This document shows positions 54,674 to 62,730 of a stretch of 64,000 bases of DNA, piece by piece. Position 1 is the first letter of the stretch; each line of letters starts with the position of its first letter. A model generated the notes under the pieces. That model saw nothing but the letters and a program-made list of their open reading frames with translations. It was not told where the DNA came from and ran no database searches. The position numbers were made by a program, and so were the translations under genes. The DNA is from Acidobacteriota bacterium (GTDB lineage: Bacteria > Acidobacteriota > Terriglobia > Terriglobales > Acidobacteriaceae). The stretch lies in NCBI GenBank assembly GCA_021780075.1, contig JAJXZL010000009.1:1-64000 (forward strand), written 5' to 3'.

Positions 54674-54681
54674 ATTGTTGA
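54674..54681 (+). repeat. Target-site duplication, left copy (ATTGTTGA)
   Basis: Identical to the 8 bases at 55683-55690 immediately outside the other end of the insertion. Eight bases is the usual duplication length for the IS1595 family. Confidence 0.9.
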
Positions 54682-55682
54682 TAGGGATATTTACTTGACG
54701 CCACCGACCGCAACCTGTAGGGTTCCGGGACATGGGCGAGGATTATCCACGGACGCTTCTGGAACTGGAACGGCGCTTTGGCGACGAGGCCGCGTGCGTC
54801 GATTATCTTGCTGCTCTGCGCTGGCCGGGCGGATGGGTCTGTCCGCGATGCCAGGGGACTGCAGCCTGGTTGGTTCGGCGGGATCGCTGGCGTTGCGGGG
54901 AGTGCGGCTACGAAATGTCGATCACAGCGGGGACCATTTTTCAGGACAGCCATCTGCCCCTGAGCCTCTGGTTCCGGGCCATGTGGCAGATCACCAGCCA
55001 GAAGAACGGCATGAGCGCCCTGGGCCTGCAGCGGGTTTTGGGCCTGGGCAGCTACAAGACCGCGTGGGCGATGCTGCATAAATTGCGCCGGGCCATGGTG
55101 CGTCCGGGCCGCGACCGGCTCAAGGGCACGGTGGAGGTCGATGAGGCATACTGGGGCGGCGAGGAAACCGGCGCCGGCGTCACCGGACGAGGGGCGGAGC
55201 AGAAAGCTCTGATTATTGTGGCTGCCGAGGAGGATGGCAAGGGCATTGGCCGCATCCGGTTGCGTCACATCCCGGACGCGAACCGCTCTACCCTGCACGG
55301 GTTCATCGCCCAAGCCGTCGAGCCGGGAAGCACGGTACGCACCGACGGCCTGAACGCATACCTGGAGATGACTGGATATGTCCATGATCGCCAGATCCAG
55401 CGCCGCCAGGCGGAGGGAGAGCATCTGCTGCCACGCGCTCACCGGGTGATTTCTCTGCTGAAGCGATGGTTCTTGGGTACGCATCAGGGAGCGGTGGGAC
55501 ACGACCATCTGGATGCTTGTCTCGACGAATTCACCTTTCGTTTCAATCGCCGCAATTCGCGCTCCCGCGGTAAGCTCTTCTATCGTCTGGCGCAACAGGC
55601 CGTGCAGATCGCACCCGCGCCTTTTGCCGATCTGATCAAACCACAACCTATTGGGCATGGTGGCGTCAAGTAAATATCCCTA
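54682..55682 (+). mobile_element. IS1595-type (ISXO2-like) insertion sequence, 1001 bp, with intact ends
   Basis: The element is bounded by perfect 24-bp inverted repeats (54682-54705 and 55659-55682, starting TAGGGATATTTACTTGACG). An 8-bp direct duplication, ATTGTTGA, lies at 54674-54681 and 55683-55690. It encodes one full-length transposase and looks recent and potentially active. Confidence 0.95.
54732..55673 (+). CDS. IS1595-family transposase
   Basis: This 313-residue transposase has the N-terminal zinc ribbon (CPRCQGTAAW, CGECGYEM), a helix-turn-helix linker (FRAMWQITSQKNGMSALGLQ) and the ISXO2-like DDE domain with VEVDEAYWGG (first Asp), TDGLNAY (second Asp) and the terminal HLDACLDEFTFRFNRR region. 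It is full length without frameshift and runs into the right inverted repeat. It is on the opposite strand to the surrounding island genes. Confidence 0.95.
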   Translation: MGEDYPRTLLELERRFGDEAACVDYLAALRWPGGWVCPRCQGTAAWLVRRDRWRCGECGYEMSITAGTIFQDSHLPLSLWFRAMWQITSQKNGMSALGLQRVLGLGSYKTAWAMLHKLRRAMVRPGRDRLKGTVEVDEAYWGGEETGAGVTGRGAEQKALIIVAAEEDGKGIGRIRLRHIPDANRSTLHGFIAQAVEPGSTVRTDGLNAYLEMTGYVHDRQIQRRQAEGEHLLPRAHRVISLLKRWFLGTHQGAVGHDHLDACLDEFTFRFNRRNSRSRGKLFYRLAQQAVQIAPAPFADLIKPQPIGHGGVK

Positions 55683-55690
55683 ATTGTTGA
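55683..55690 (+). repeat. Target-site duplication, right copy (ATTGTTGA)
   Basis: Exact copy of 54674-54681, directly after the right inverted repeat of the insertion sequence. Confidence 0.9.
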
Positions 55691-55733
55691 TGACGCCATT
55701 ATTCCGTGCCTGTACACATGGCAAGCGTGCGAT

Positions 55734-56450
55734 TCATGACATTATCTCTTCCAGCCGACGCTTTCTGCTCTGCCAATCAGGAAGGACGCGATCCAAGAGT
55801 CGGAAGAACGCAGGCCGGTGGCTGGGTTCGGTCACATGGCAAAGCTCGTGTGTGATCACATAGTCGATCGAGTAAATCGGCGCTTGGATGAGCCGTTGGT
55901 TCAACACCATTCTGTGCGCGGGCGACATCGATCCCCATCGTTGACGCAAATGGCGGATAATCAGTCCGCTTGGACGAACCCGTTCGGGGTTCGCGAATCG
56001 GAGCAGATTCGCATCAAGGCGCTCTGCAAACCATTTGTGAGAACGAGCACGGTACCACGCGTTCACCAGATCCCGAGTCACATCGGTCCGTTTGGGAGAC
56101 GGGCTCTCCACCAGCATGAATCCTCTTAAGAGCTTGACTCCCGGCCGGTCGCCGGAAATCACCTTGAGGCGGTATTGCCGCCCAAGGTACAGGTGAGTCT
56201 CGCCAGAAACATAGCGCCGCGGAGGTGTCCTTGGGACAAATTGCAGAAAGAAATGCTGCTGCTGGCGTACCCATGAGGCGCGCTTACGGACCTTTTCCGC
56301 GATAGCCTCCAACGAGGCTCCGATTGGCGCTGCAACTACTACCGTTGCATCGGGCTCAACGGCAATTTCGAGAGTTGCTCTCTTGCGCCGTACCACGGCG
56401 AACTCGATCGCGTGCCCTCCGTATCCGATCCTTCCCCGTTCCCGAATCAT
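55734..56450 (-). CDS. M48/SprT-like (DUF45, YgjP-type) metallopeptidase
   Basis: This 238-residue protein has the zinc peptidase motif HELCH, followed by HRPAFFRLLDRVLPDW, and the upstream YgjP-type segment LRQRWGSMSPAHRMVLNQRL. Proteins of this kind are often encoded next to hsdR in type I restriction operons, but their role there is not defined. Its start overlaps the hsdR stop by four bases, so it belongs to the same operon and may process or regulate a component. Confidence 0.85.
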   Translation of the reverse strand: MIRERGRIGYGGHAIEFAVVRRKRATLEIAVEPDATVVVAAPIGASLEAIAEKVRKRASWVRQQQHFFLQFVPRTPPRRYVSGETHLYLGRQYRLKVISGDRPGVKLLRGFMLVESPSPKRTDVTRDLVNAWYRARSHKWFAERLDANLLRFANPERVRPSGLIIRHLRQRWGSMSPAHRMVLNQRLIQAPIYSIDYVITHELCHVTEPSHRPAFFRLLDRVLPDWQSRKRRLEEIMS

Positions 56451-59400
56451 CCAGGGAACCTCGCACGGGCCAAGTCCATGATCTTGTGATCGATCTCGTC
56501 CATCATCTCGATGGGGAGCTGTATTCCCCGCCGATCGCGCAGAACGTCGAAGAAGTAGTCGTCTATGGCGTTTCTCATATTGTTCTGCGCTACCTCATTC
56601 GTCCACACGTCGACAATATGATGCGCCTTGATGATGTCGATAATCGCGAGCGCGATCTCCGCAGTTTCCACCTCGCCTACCGGCTGTCCATTCAGTCCGA
56701 CAAGTGCTCCCTGGAGAATCCCGAAGAACGCCTGCCCGTCATCATTTCCCTTGATTGGATCTGGAACGTCGGTCCCCCGGTCTTTCCGGGCAACTTTGTC
56801 GGCAAGATCTCTCACGTTTTTCAAGTAGTCCCGCTCAGAGATCCTTTGTGCCCTGTAATTTCGGATTGTCTCCTCGAGCAGGAGTGAGAAACGCTTGTAG
56901 AAGGTCGGATCCTCTTCCATCTTTAAAGTGATAGTCCTGCGCGTAGCGCTCGCGATCCGGTCAGCCTTCGATGCATCGGAGACTCCCACCTCTTTCACCA
57001 CGGCATCGAGTGCATCGGGATCATTGATGTTCACCAGGGGAATGATGATCTCAGCGGGCATTGCGACAACATGGTCATCAAGCAGTTTCTGAATCTTCGG
57101 TTCGAATTCGTTCAGGTCAACTACTTCCTGATAACGGAGCTGAACCGATCGCCTCAACTCGGAGAATTGCTTCCAATCCCGCTTCATCCGCTCCACATCA
57201 GGCTCGGCGAAGACGTCGAGGAGCTTTTCTGATGAAATCGAAATGTGCAGACATCGTCCGAATGTACGCAGCCTGTCATAAAAATCGTGGCGGATGGATT
57301 CATCGGCGAGGAATTGCTCGAACTGCTCCATGTCCTTCTTGTTTTTGACTGACTTGAAGAGATCCCATAGCTGGTCGTGCAACGGCCGCAACTTACGGAT
57401 TTCCTCGCGCACGTCATGCACAGTCCCCGCCAAATCCGAGGAATCATAGCCCTCGAACGCGCTGTAGGTGGTCAGCGCGTTGTCCAATTCGCCGAGTAGG
57501 CCCTCGTAGTCGATGATGAAACCGAATTGCTTCTCCGTTCCATCCTCTTCATAGAGCCGATTCACGCGCGCGATCGCCTGCAGCAGATTGTGTTCGCGCA
57601 GCGATTTGCAGACATAGAGAACGGAATTGCGCGGCGCATCGAAGCCCGTCAACAGCTTTGAAACAACAATCAGAATCTCTGGATCGCCGGAGCCTTTGAA
57701 TGCGGCGGTAAGCTGGCGGTTGTAATCCTCCTCAGTCTTAAAGCGCTTCATCATCCCGTCCCAGAATTTCCGAACGAGATCTTTCGCTTCCTTGTCGACT
57801 TCCTCATTGCCCTCGTTCTCATTGGGTGGCGAGATCACAATCTCGCTGGTCACGTGGCCGATCTCGTCAAGCACCTCTTTGAATCGCACCGCCGCCGCCT
57901 TTGAGGGAGCAACGAGTTGGGCCTTGAACCCCGTGCCCTGCCAGTTCTGACGGAAATGCTCTGAAATATCGAAGGCTTTGGCGCGAATTGCCTGCGAAGT
58001 CTTTGACAGCGCATTCGACCGTGAGAACTTTCGCTTCAGATCGGCCTTTTGCTTGTCCGTCAGCCCGACGCTGATCTTGTCAAACCAGCGGTCGATCGCA
58101 TCGGCAGTAATCCGCTGATCGACAAGGCGGCCCTCGTAGAGCAGTGGCACAATGGCGCCGTCCGCAACCGCCTCATCGATGGCGTACCTGTGAATGAGGC
58201 CGCCAAATGTCGCGAGAGTGTTCTTTTCCTTTTTGAGCAGCGGCGTGCCCGTGAAGCCCAGGTAGCAGGCCTTCGGCAGCATGCGCCGCATTTTCACGGC
58301 AAACTGGCTGTAGCTTCCCTTACGCCCCGTCTGGGTGCGATGGCTTTCGTCCACCAGAACAAAAATGTTGGCATCAGCGTCGGCGGCTTTCGCGCCGCGC
58401 AGCGCGGAATCAAATTTATTGATGATGGTGGTGATCAGCGGACGCTTGTCCTGGATCAAGTCGACGAGATGGGCGCCGCTGGTTGCGCGCGCAGGCTGCA
58501 TGTCACAGGATTTGAACGTGTCCCTGATTTGCACATCGAGATCGTCGCGATCTGTAACGATGATGATGCGCGGGTTCGGTATCTCCTTATCCAGGGCAAG
58601 CGCTCGGCCCAGCATCACCATGGTCAACGACTTTCCCGCTCCCTGCGTGTGCCAGATGACACCGCCCTTGCGGTTGCCTTTCGGTTCGAACTGCTTCACG
58701 CGCTGGACGGCTTCGCGGATACTAAAAAACTGTGGGTGACGGGCAATCTTTCGGCTGCCACCTTCGAATACGGTGAAGCGCCGCACCAGATCGAGCAGGC
58801 GTTCGGGTCTGCATAACGCATAGAGCGTCCGGTCCTGCGCAGTGACCGCCCGCGGCCCCTCGGCTGCCATTGCCTCGAAGTATGGTCTCGCTGCCGCGAA
58901 GTCGCCTGAAAAGATGGCGTCCGTCTCGGCTGCGGTCAGGTCGCGGTTTGCGAATGGGGTGATTGCCGCGTCCGTGTCCTCTTCATCGCGCCAGTTCTGC
59001 CAGAATTTCTGCGGGGTTCCCACGGTCGCGTAGCGGGCGTCCTGGCGGTTCATCGTCAGCAGCAACTGCGCGAAGTGGAAGAGATGTGGGATGTAGTCTT
59101 CGCTCTGATAGCCAATAAGCTGGCTCCCGGCTTTCTTCAGGCTTTCGGTGGGGCGCTTATTTTCGATGACGACGAATGGAATGCCGTTGACGTAGGCAAC
59201 AATGTCGCATCGTTTCGTCTGAATGCTGCCGGTCCGTTCTACTGAAACCTCGGCAGTCACGTGGAAGGCATTGTTCTCCGGCCGCTCCCAATCGACGAAG
59301 CGAAACGAAAAACTCTTGCTGTCGCCGTCAATCGTTTTCGCAATGGTCGTGCCTAGAACGAGCGTGTCGTAGATATCCTGGTTCGTGCCTTTCAGGCCCT

Positions 59401-59662
59401 TCAGGCGGTCGGGCGTCGGCTTCAGCCGGCGTATGGCCTCATGCGCATCCTCCAGATCGAAGGCATACTCGCGCCCGCGAAACGTGAAGCGGTTGATCTT
59501 GAGAAGTTGCTCGGCGAGGACGTCGTCCAGCACCACGTTGCGCAACCGCCCGCCGCGCAAGGCGACGGCGTCCGCTTGGCTCAGGGGCTTGTAGCCCATC
59601 GCCACCAGCAACTGGATGGCAGGAACCTGCGATTGGTGCTTCTCGGCGGCGTCGAAGCTCAT
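56447..59662 (-). CDS. hsdR: Type I restriction enzyme, restriction/translocase subunit
   Basis: This subunit of about 1071 residues cleaves unmodified DNA after ATP-driven translocation. The N-terminal nuclease has the PD-(D/E)xK pattern, with Asp in KRCDIVAYVNG and Glu-x-Lys in VVIENKRP. Superfamily 2 helicase motifs follow: Walker A WHTQGAGKSLT, the DEAD-like LVDESHRTQTG, and GFTGTPL. The C-terminus is helical for complex assembly. ATG at 59662 overlaps the DUF3800 stop (ATGA) and has GGTGGGAACT upstream; a GTG at 59683 is in frame. It looks intact. Confidence 0.95.
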   Translation of the reverse strand: MSFDAAEKHQSQVPAIQLLVAMGYKPLSQADAVALRGGRLRNVVLDDVLAEQLLKINRFTFRGREYAFDLEDAHEAIRRLKPTPDRLKGLKGTNQDIYDTLVLGTTIAKTIDGDSKSFSFRFVDWERPENNAFHVTAEVSVERTGSIQTKRCDIVAYVNGIPFVVIENKRPTESLKKAGSQLIGYQSEDYIPHLFHFAQLLLTMNRQDARYATVGTPQKFWQNWRDEEDTDAAITPFANRDLTAAETDAIFSGDFAAARPYFEAMAAEGPRAVTAQDRTLYALCRPERLLDLVRRFTVFEGGSRKIARHPQFFSIREAVQRVKQFEPKGNRKGGVIWHTQGAGKSLTMVMLGRALALDKEIPNPRIIIVTDRDDLDVQIRDTFKSCDMQPARATSGAHLVDLIQDKRPLITTIINKFDSALRGAKAADADANIFVLVDESHRTQTGRKGSYSQFAVKMRRMLPKACYLGFTGTPLLKKEKNTLATFGGLIHRYAIDEAVADGAIVPLLYEGRLVDQRITADAIDRWFDKISVGLTDKQKADLKRKFSRSNALSKTSQAIRAKAFDISEHFRQNWQGTGFKAQLVAPSKAAAVRFKEVLDEIGHVTSEIVISPPNENEGNEEVDKEAKDLVRKFWDGMMKRFKTEEDYNRQLTAAFKGSGDPEILIVVSKLLTGFDAPRNSVLYVCKSLREHNLLQAIARVNRLYEEDGTEKQFGFIIDYEGLLGELDNALTTYSAFEGYDSSDLAGTVHDVREEIRKLRPLHDQLWDLFKSVKNKKDMEQFEQFLADESIRHDFYDRLRTFGRCLHISISSEKLLDVFAEPDVERMKRDWKQFSELRRSVQLRYQEVVDLNEFEPKIQKLLDDHVVAMPAEIIIPLVNINDPDALDAVVKEVGVSDASKADRIASATRRTITLKMEEDPTFYKRFSLLLEETIRNYRAQRISERDYLKNVRDLADKVARKDRGTDVPDPIKGNDDGQAFFGILQGALVGLNGQPVGEVETAEIALAIIDIIKAHHIVDVWTNEVAQNNMRNAIDDYFFDVLRDRRGIQLPIEMMDEIDHKIMDLARARFPG

Positions 59663-60498
59663 AGTTCCCACCCGTGGTGGCACGCCTGCTCATAAAACTG
59701 GATGCACGGCACCTTTGCGCATCGTCCCATTTTTTCCCGCTGAGGTTCGAGGAGCGCAAAGAGACCCTCGTAGTATTTCTTTTCTCCCGGCCACTCCTCC
59801 TGCATAGTCATCAGCTCAAGATGTCTTCTGCAGACGTATGAAATCGCGTCCGCAACCTGCACCAGGGAAGAATGATCGGATTTGACGGCAAACGGGGTAT
59901 TCACGATCTGGTCGAAGCGATCAGCGTCGGTGCGAGGTATCCACTGCTTTACCTTGCGAATTGTACCCTGCACTTGATAGAGCGCATCGTACCAATTGTT
60001 GTTCTTGTAAAGTGCCTCGGCAAGTCCAGGCATCTCCTGCTTGTTGTCATCCATGATGACGACGGTCAGGCCTTTGCTCTCGCTGACCGCCTGCATTCTC
60101 TTCTGGATCACTCCACAGAGAAACATGGAAGATGCCAACCAATAATTCTTCCCAAATGGATGGGCATGGCCCGCCTGCACGGCTGCATCGAACCGGCTAA
60201 TGGAGATTCCAAGGCCGAAGATTTTGCCGCCATTGCTCACTGCGAGTTCGCAGAGTTGATAGAGCAATGCTTTTCGCTCTTCGGGAGGAACCTTTTTCCA
60301 ACCGCCATCACCGTTGATGAATTTAGTAGTCTTCAGATCCTTCCGAACTCCTGGATATTTGGAGAAGATGCCCTCCAGAAGCCGGTCGAAGTCCTCGGTC
60401 TTTTTGCGCAGCTTGTAGGCATCCACCATCAGGCCGCACATTGTGAAGACGTCATGCTGATCTCGACCACCGCTTTCGTCAACGTAGATAAACTTCAT
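59659..60498 (-). CDS. DUF3800 protein in the type I restriction operon
   Basis: This 279-residue protein opens with the DUF3800 signature MKFIYVDESG and later has VVIMDDNKQE, SLVQVADAISYVCRRHLE, consistent with an RNase H-like fold holding Asp/Glu (YVDES, MDD, ADAISY). The family is found in phage-defence loci, but its biochemical role is not established. GGAGGGTGAAGG precedes the ATG at 60498, which overlaps the hsdS stop by four bases; the longer frame to 60630 lies inside hsdS. Confidence 0.85.
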   Translation of the reverse strand: MKFIYVDESGGRDQHDVFTMCGLMVDAYKLRKKTEDFDRLLEGIFSKYPGVRKDLKTTKFINGDGGWKKVPPEERKALLYQLCELAVSNGGKIFGLGISISRFDAAVQAGHAHPFGKNYWLASSMFLCGVIQKRMQAVSESKGLTVVIMDDNKQEMPGLAEALYKNNNWYDALYQVQGTIRKVKQWIPRTDADRFDQIVNTPFAVKSDHSSLVQVADAISYVCRRHLELMTMQEEWPGEKKYYEGLFALLEPQREKMGRCAKVPCIQFYEQACHHGWEL

Positions 60499-61718
60499 GC
60501 CTTCACCCTCCATTGTCCGGTCAGGAGCTTTTGCATCAAGCCGCGCTTTTGCTGTTCCAGAAGCTTCTTCTGCTCTGAGAGTCTTGTCAGTTTCATCGCG
60601 TGATTTGAAATTACCTCTACAATCGCGCACTGCTCGTCAAGCGGAGGAACAGGGAAAGGAATACTGGAGAACTCGGTCCACCTTAGGCTGCCTCGGCGGT
60701 CGACGGACGCGCTCGTGCTTACATCGAAGATGTGGCGATAGAGAGAGGTTTTCAAGACGCTGTATGCGTACCTGTTGTCAACCAGGTCGGGCGCGAAGCG
60801 GAACACAGTGTATATCGGGCTTACCAGACCAACGTCGACGATATCCTGAAGGCCAATCGACCCTTCTTCGACGTGATTACTTGGGAATCCAAAGTCGCCG
60901 CGCCATATCTTCTTGTATCCGGCGAGAGATGCGCTGAATACCTGTTTCTTGAAGTATTCAAGGGATCGGACAAAGCCATCGTATTTGGAGCATGACAATA
61001 CCTCCATCGCTTCGTCTTCTCCGTGACGCTCTGATATTTCCATTGCGAATGAACCAATCGATCCGCATTTCCAACCGGTGGGGAGCGAGAACCAACGGAA
61101 CGTCTTCGTCGCATTCGAACTTCGAAATGGCAGTAGCCTGCTGCGTCCGAAAACAAGCGAATGCGTCAGGGCACGATGAAGGCGCTCGGTTTTCGTGATG
61201 AGCATATCGAGTTCGCCGATCGCCTCATCCCAGGTTCGCAGAATCTCCCCAATGCGCCTCTGCTCATGATGTGGCGCGAGGAACATTTTGAATGTAGAGA
61301 TCTTTTCTAAACTCAAATTTGCTTGAGCATTTTGGGTCGACAGCGAAGATAGCGCTAGTTTTGAATTCAAAAGTGATTGAAACAGCCATTCGTGATTAAT
61401 GCCATTTAGGGGGCTGATCGCGACCACACTGTCTGGACAAGCAGCGTCAAATGTCGAGATTGCCACATCACCAACATTTGCTGCTATGGACATGAAAATT
61501 GTGCCACAAGGGAATAGCTTGCTCACTGATAGGCCAAGCTCATTGAGCGTTTGGCTCCACATCTTAATTGTTCGCCCCGCTCTCGCTACGTCTCCTGTCT
61601 GAATGAATGGAATATTCCCGCCATAGTATCGAGGATCGTTTCTAGGGCGCACTGAAAATTTGCCCCGCTCTAGCATCGCGACTTCAGATAATGATCGTCT
61701 TTCAAAAAGCTTATGCAC
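60495..61718 (-). CDS. hsdS: Type I restriction enzyme, specificity subunit
   Basis: This protein of about 407 residues decides which DNA sequence is recognised. Two target recognition domains are visible, each followed by a conserved helical region: HHEQRRIGEILRTWDEAIGE and PLDEQCAIVEVISNHAMKLT. Base composition is more A+T-rich than neighbouring genes, as is common for recognition domains acquired by recombination. GTG at 61718 has AGAGGA upstream and overlaps the RhuM-like gene by eight bases; a TTG at 61766 is the alternative. The target sequence cannot be predicted. Confidence 0.92.
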   Translation of the reverse strand: MHKLFERRSLSEVAMLERGKFSVRPRNDPRYYGGNIPFIQTGDVARAGRTIKMWSQTLNELGLSVSKLFPCGTIFMSIAANVGDVAISTFDAACPDSVVAISPLNGINHEWLFQSLLNSKLALSSLSTQNAQANLSLEKISTFKMFLAPHHEQRRIGEILRTWDEAIGELDMLITKTERLHRALTHSLVFGRSRLLPFRSSNATKTFRWFSLPTGWKCGSIGSFAMEISERHGEDEAMEVLSCSKYDGFVRSLEYFKKQVFSASLAGYKKIWRGDFGFPSNHVEEGSIGLQDIVDVGLVSPIYTVFRFAPDLVDNRYAYSVLKTSLYRHIFDVSTSASVDRRGSLRWTEFSSIPFPVPPLDEQCAIVEVISNHAMKLTRLSEQKKLLEQQKRGLMQKLLTGQWRVKA

Positions 61719-62730
61719 GATGGCCTTTCCTCTCGATGCTTTTGCTATTTCTTGGCTGCGCTGCAATCTTCTCTAGCTCCACAATGTCGCTCTGTTCGCC
61801 TGCAGCAAGCTGTTCCCGGCGCTTGGCATCGAAATTCTCGTAGCGTTCGAAGGCGATTCGTTCGGCCTGTGCGGCGGAGACGCTCCCGGCATTGGTCAGC
61901 AGCGGCAGTTCATTCGAGCGAAGGAAGCCATCGAGAACCACCTCCCAGTCCGTGAGCTTCATCGTCTGGCGGCGGCGCGCGCGCAGGTCGGCGGTATCGA
62001 GGAACATGGTGACGATCAGGTTGAGATCGCTGATCTCCTTTTCGGCCAGATAATTCTTGGCCGTTCCGACGTCGCTCTTGCGCACACGCGCGCCTTTCCA
62101 CGCCGTCAGGCCCATATTCGGGAGACTCGCGTTGGCGCGGGCGGCGATTAGCTCGGCCGCCGTGTGGCCGGTGACGGCGTGGAGCATTTTGTTCTGGATG
62201 GTAGCGTAGAAGACCTGCGCTGCCTGCGAGCGGGGATCGTAATCCTCGCTGAGCGCCAGAATCTCGCGCACCTTCTGGTAGAAGCGCGCCTCGGAGGCAC
62301 GAATCTCCCGTATGCGCTCAAGCAGCTCATCGAAGTAGTCCCAGGCCGGATCCTTGAGCCGCTTGTCGTCGAGGACAAAGCCCTTGACCAGATATTCCTT
62401 GAGCGTGGTGGAGGCCCAGCGGCGGAATTCGACGCCCCGCGCCGAACGGACGCGGTAGCCGACGGCGAGGATCATCTCCAGGTTGTAGTAGTCCACCTGA
62501 TAGGTCTTGCCATCGGCGGCAGTTGTTGCATAACGTGCAACAACTGAATCCGGGGCGAGCTCGCCATCATCGAAGATGGCCTTTATGTGACGCGAAATCA
62601 CAGACTTATCTCGGCCGAACAAGTCCGCGATCTGGTTCAGGGAGAGCCAGACCGTGCCGCCTTCGGCGCGCAACTGGATGCGGGCCGCCCCGTCTTCGCT
62701 GGTGTAAAGAATCAGTTCACCGTTCGACAT
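61711..62730 (-). CDS. RhuM-family protein
   Basis: This 339-residue protein matches the RhuM (virulence RhuM) family: VWLSLNQIADLFGRDKSVIS, HIKAIFDDGEL, VDYYNLEMILAVGYRVRS and FRRWASTTLKEYLVKGF. The opening resembles a DNA-binding helix-turn-helix. RhuM homologues are frequent in type I restriction operons and genomic islands but their role is not known. ATG at 62730 lies inside the end of hsdM, giving a 14-base overlap. Confidence 0.88.
   Translation of the reverse strand: MSNGELILYTSEDGAARIQLRAEGGTVWLSLNQIADLFGRDKSVISRHIKAIFDDGELAPDSVVARYATTAADGKTYQVDYYNLEMILAVGYRVRSARGVEFRRWASTTLKEYLVKGFVLDDKRLKDPAWDYFDELLERIREIRASEARFYQKVREILALSEDYDPRSQAAQVFYATIQNKMLHAVTGHTAAELIAARANASLPNMGLTAWKGARVRKSDVGTAKNYLAEKEISDLNLIVTMFLDTADLRARRRQTMKLTDWEVVLDGFLRSNELPLLTNAGSVSAAQAERIAFERYENFDAKRREQLAAGEQSDIVELEKIAAQPRNSKSIERKGHRA

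Larger units (their letters stand above)
54572..55724 (-). pseudogene. Small ORF split by the IS1595-type insertion
   Basis: Removing the insertion and one copy of its target duplication joins 55724-55683 with 54673-54572 into one 47-codon frame. The C-terminal part (NNWDRDGFKLDLEIGKGCIR, then LRLSDEQYVTLGGVL and stop) looks like real protein. The only upstream start is a TTG, and it begins 10 bases after the stop of the M48 peptidase gene on the same strand. I do not recognise the protein. The reading is moderate because the frame is short. Confidence 0.4.

Noticed and set aside
54648-55658. 336-residue frame antisense to the transposase
   Set aside because: The plus-strand transposase has its zinc ribbon and DDE residues and lies within exact inverted repeats.
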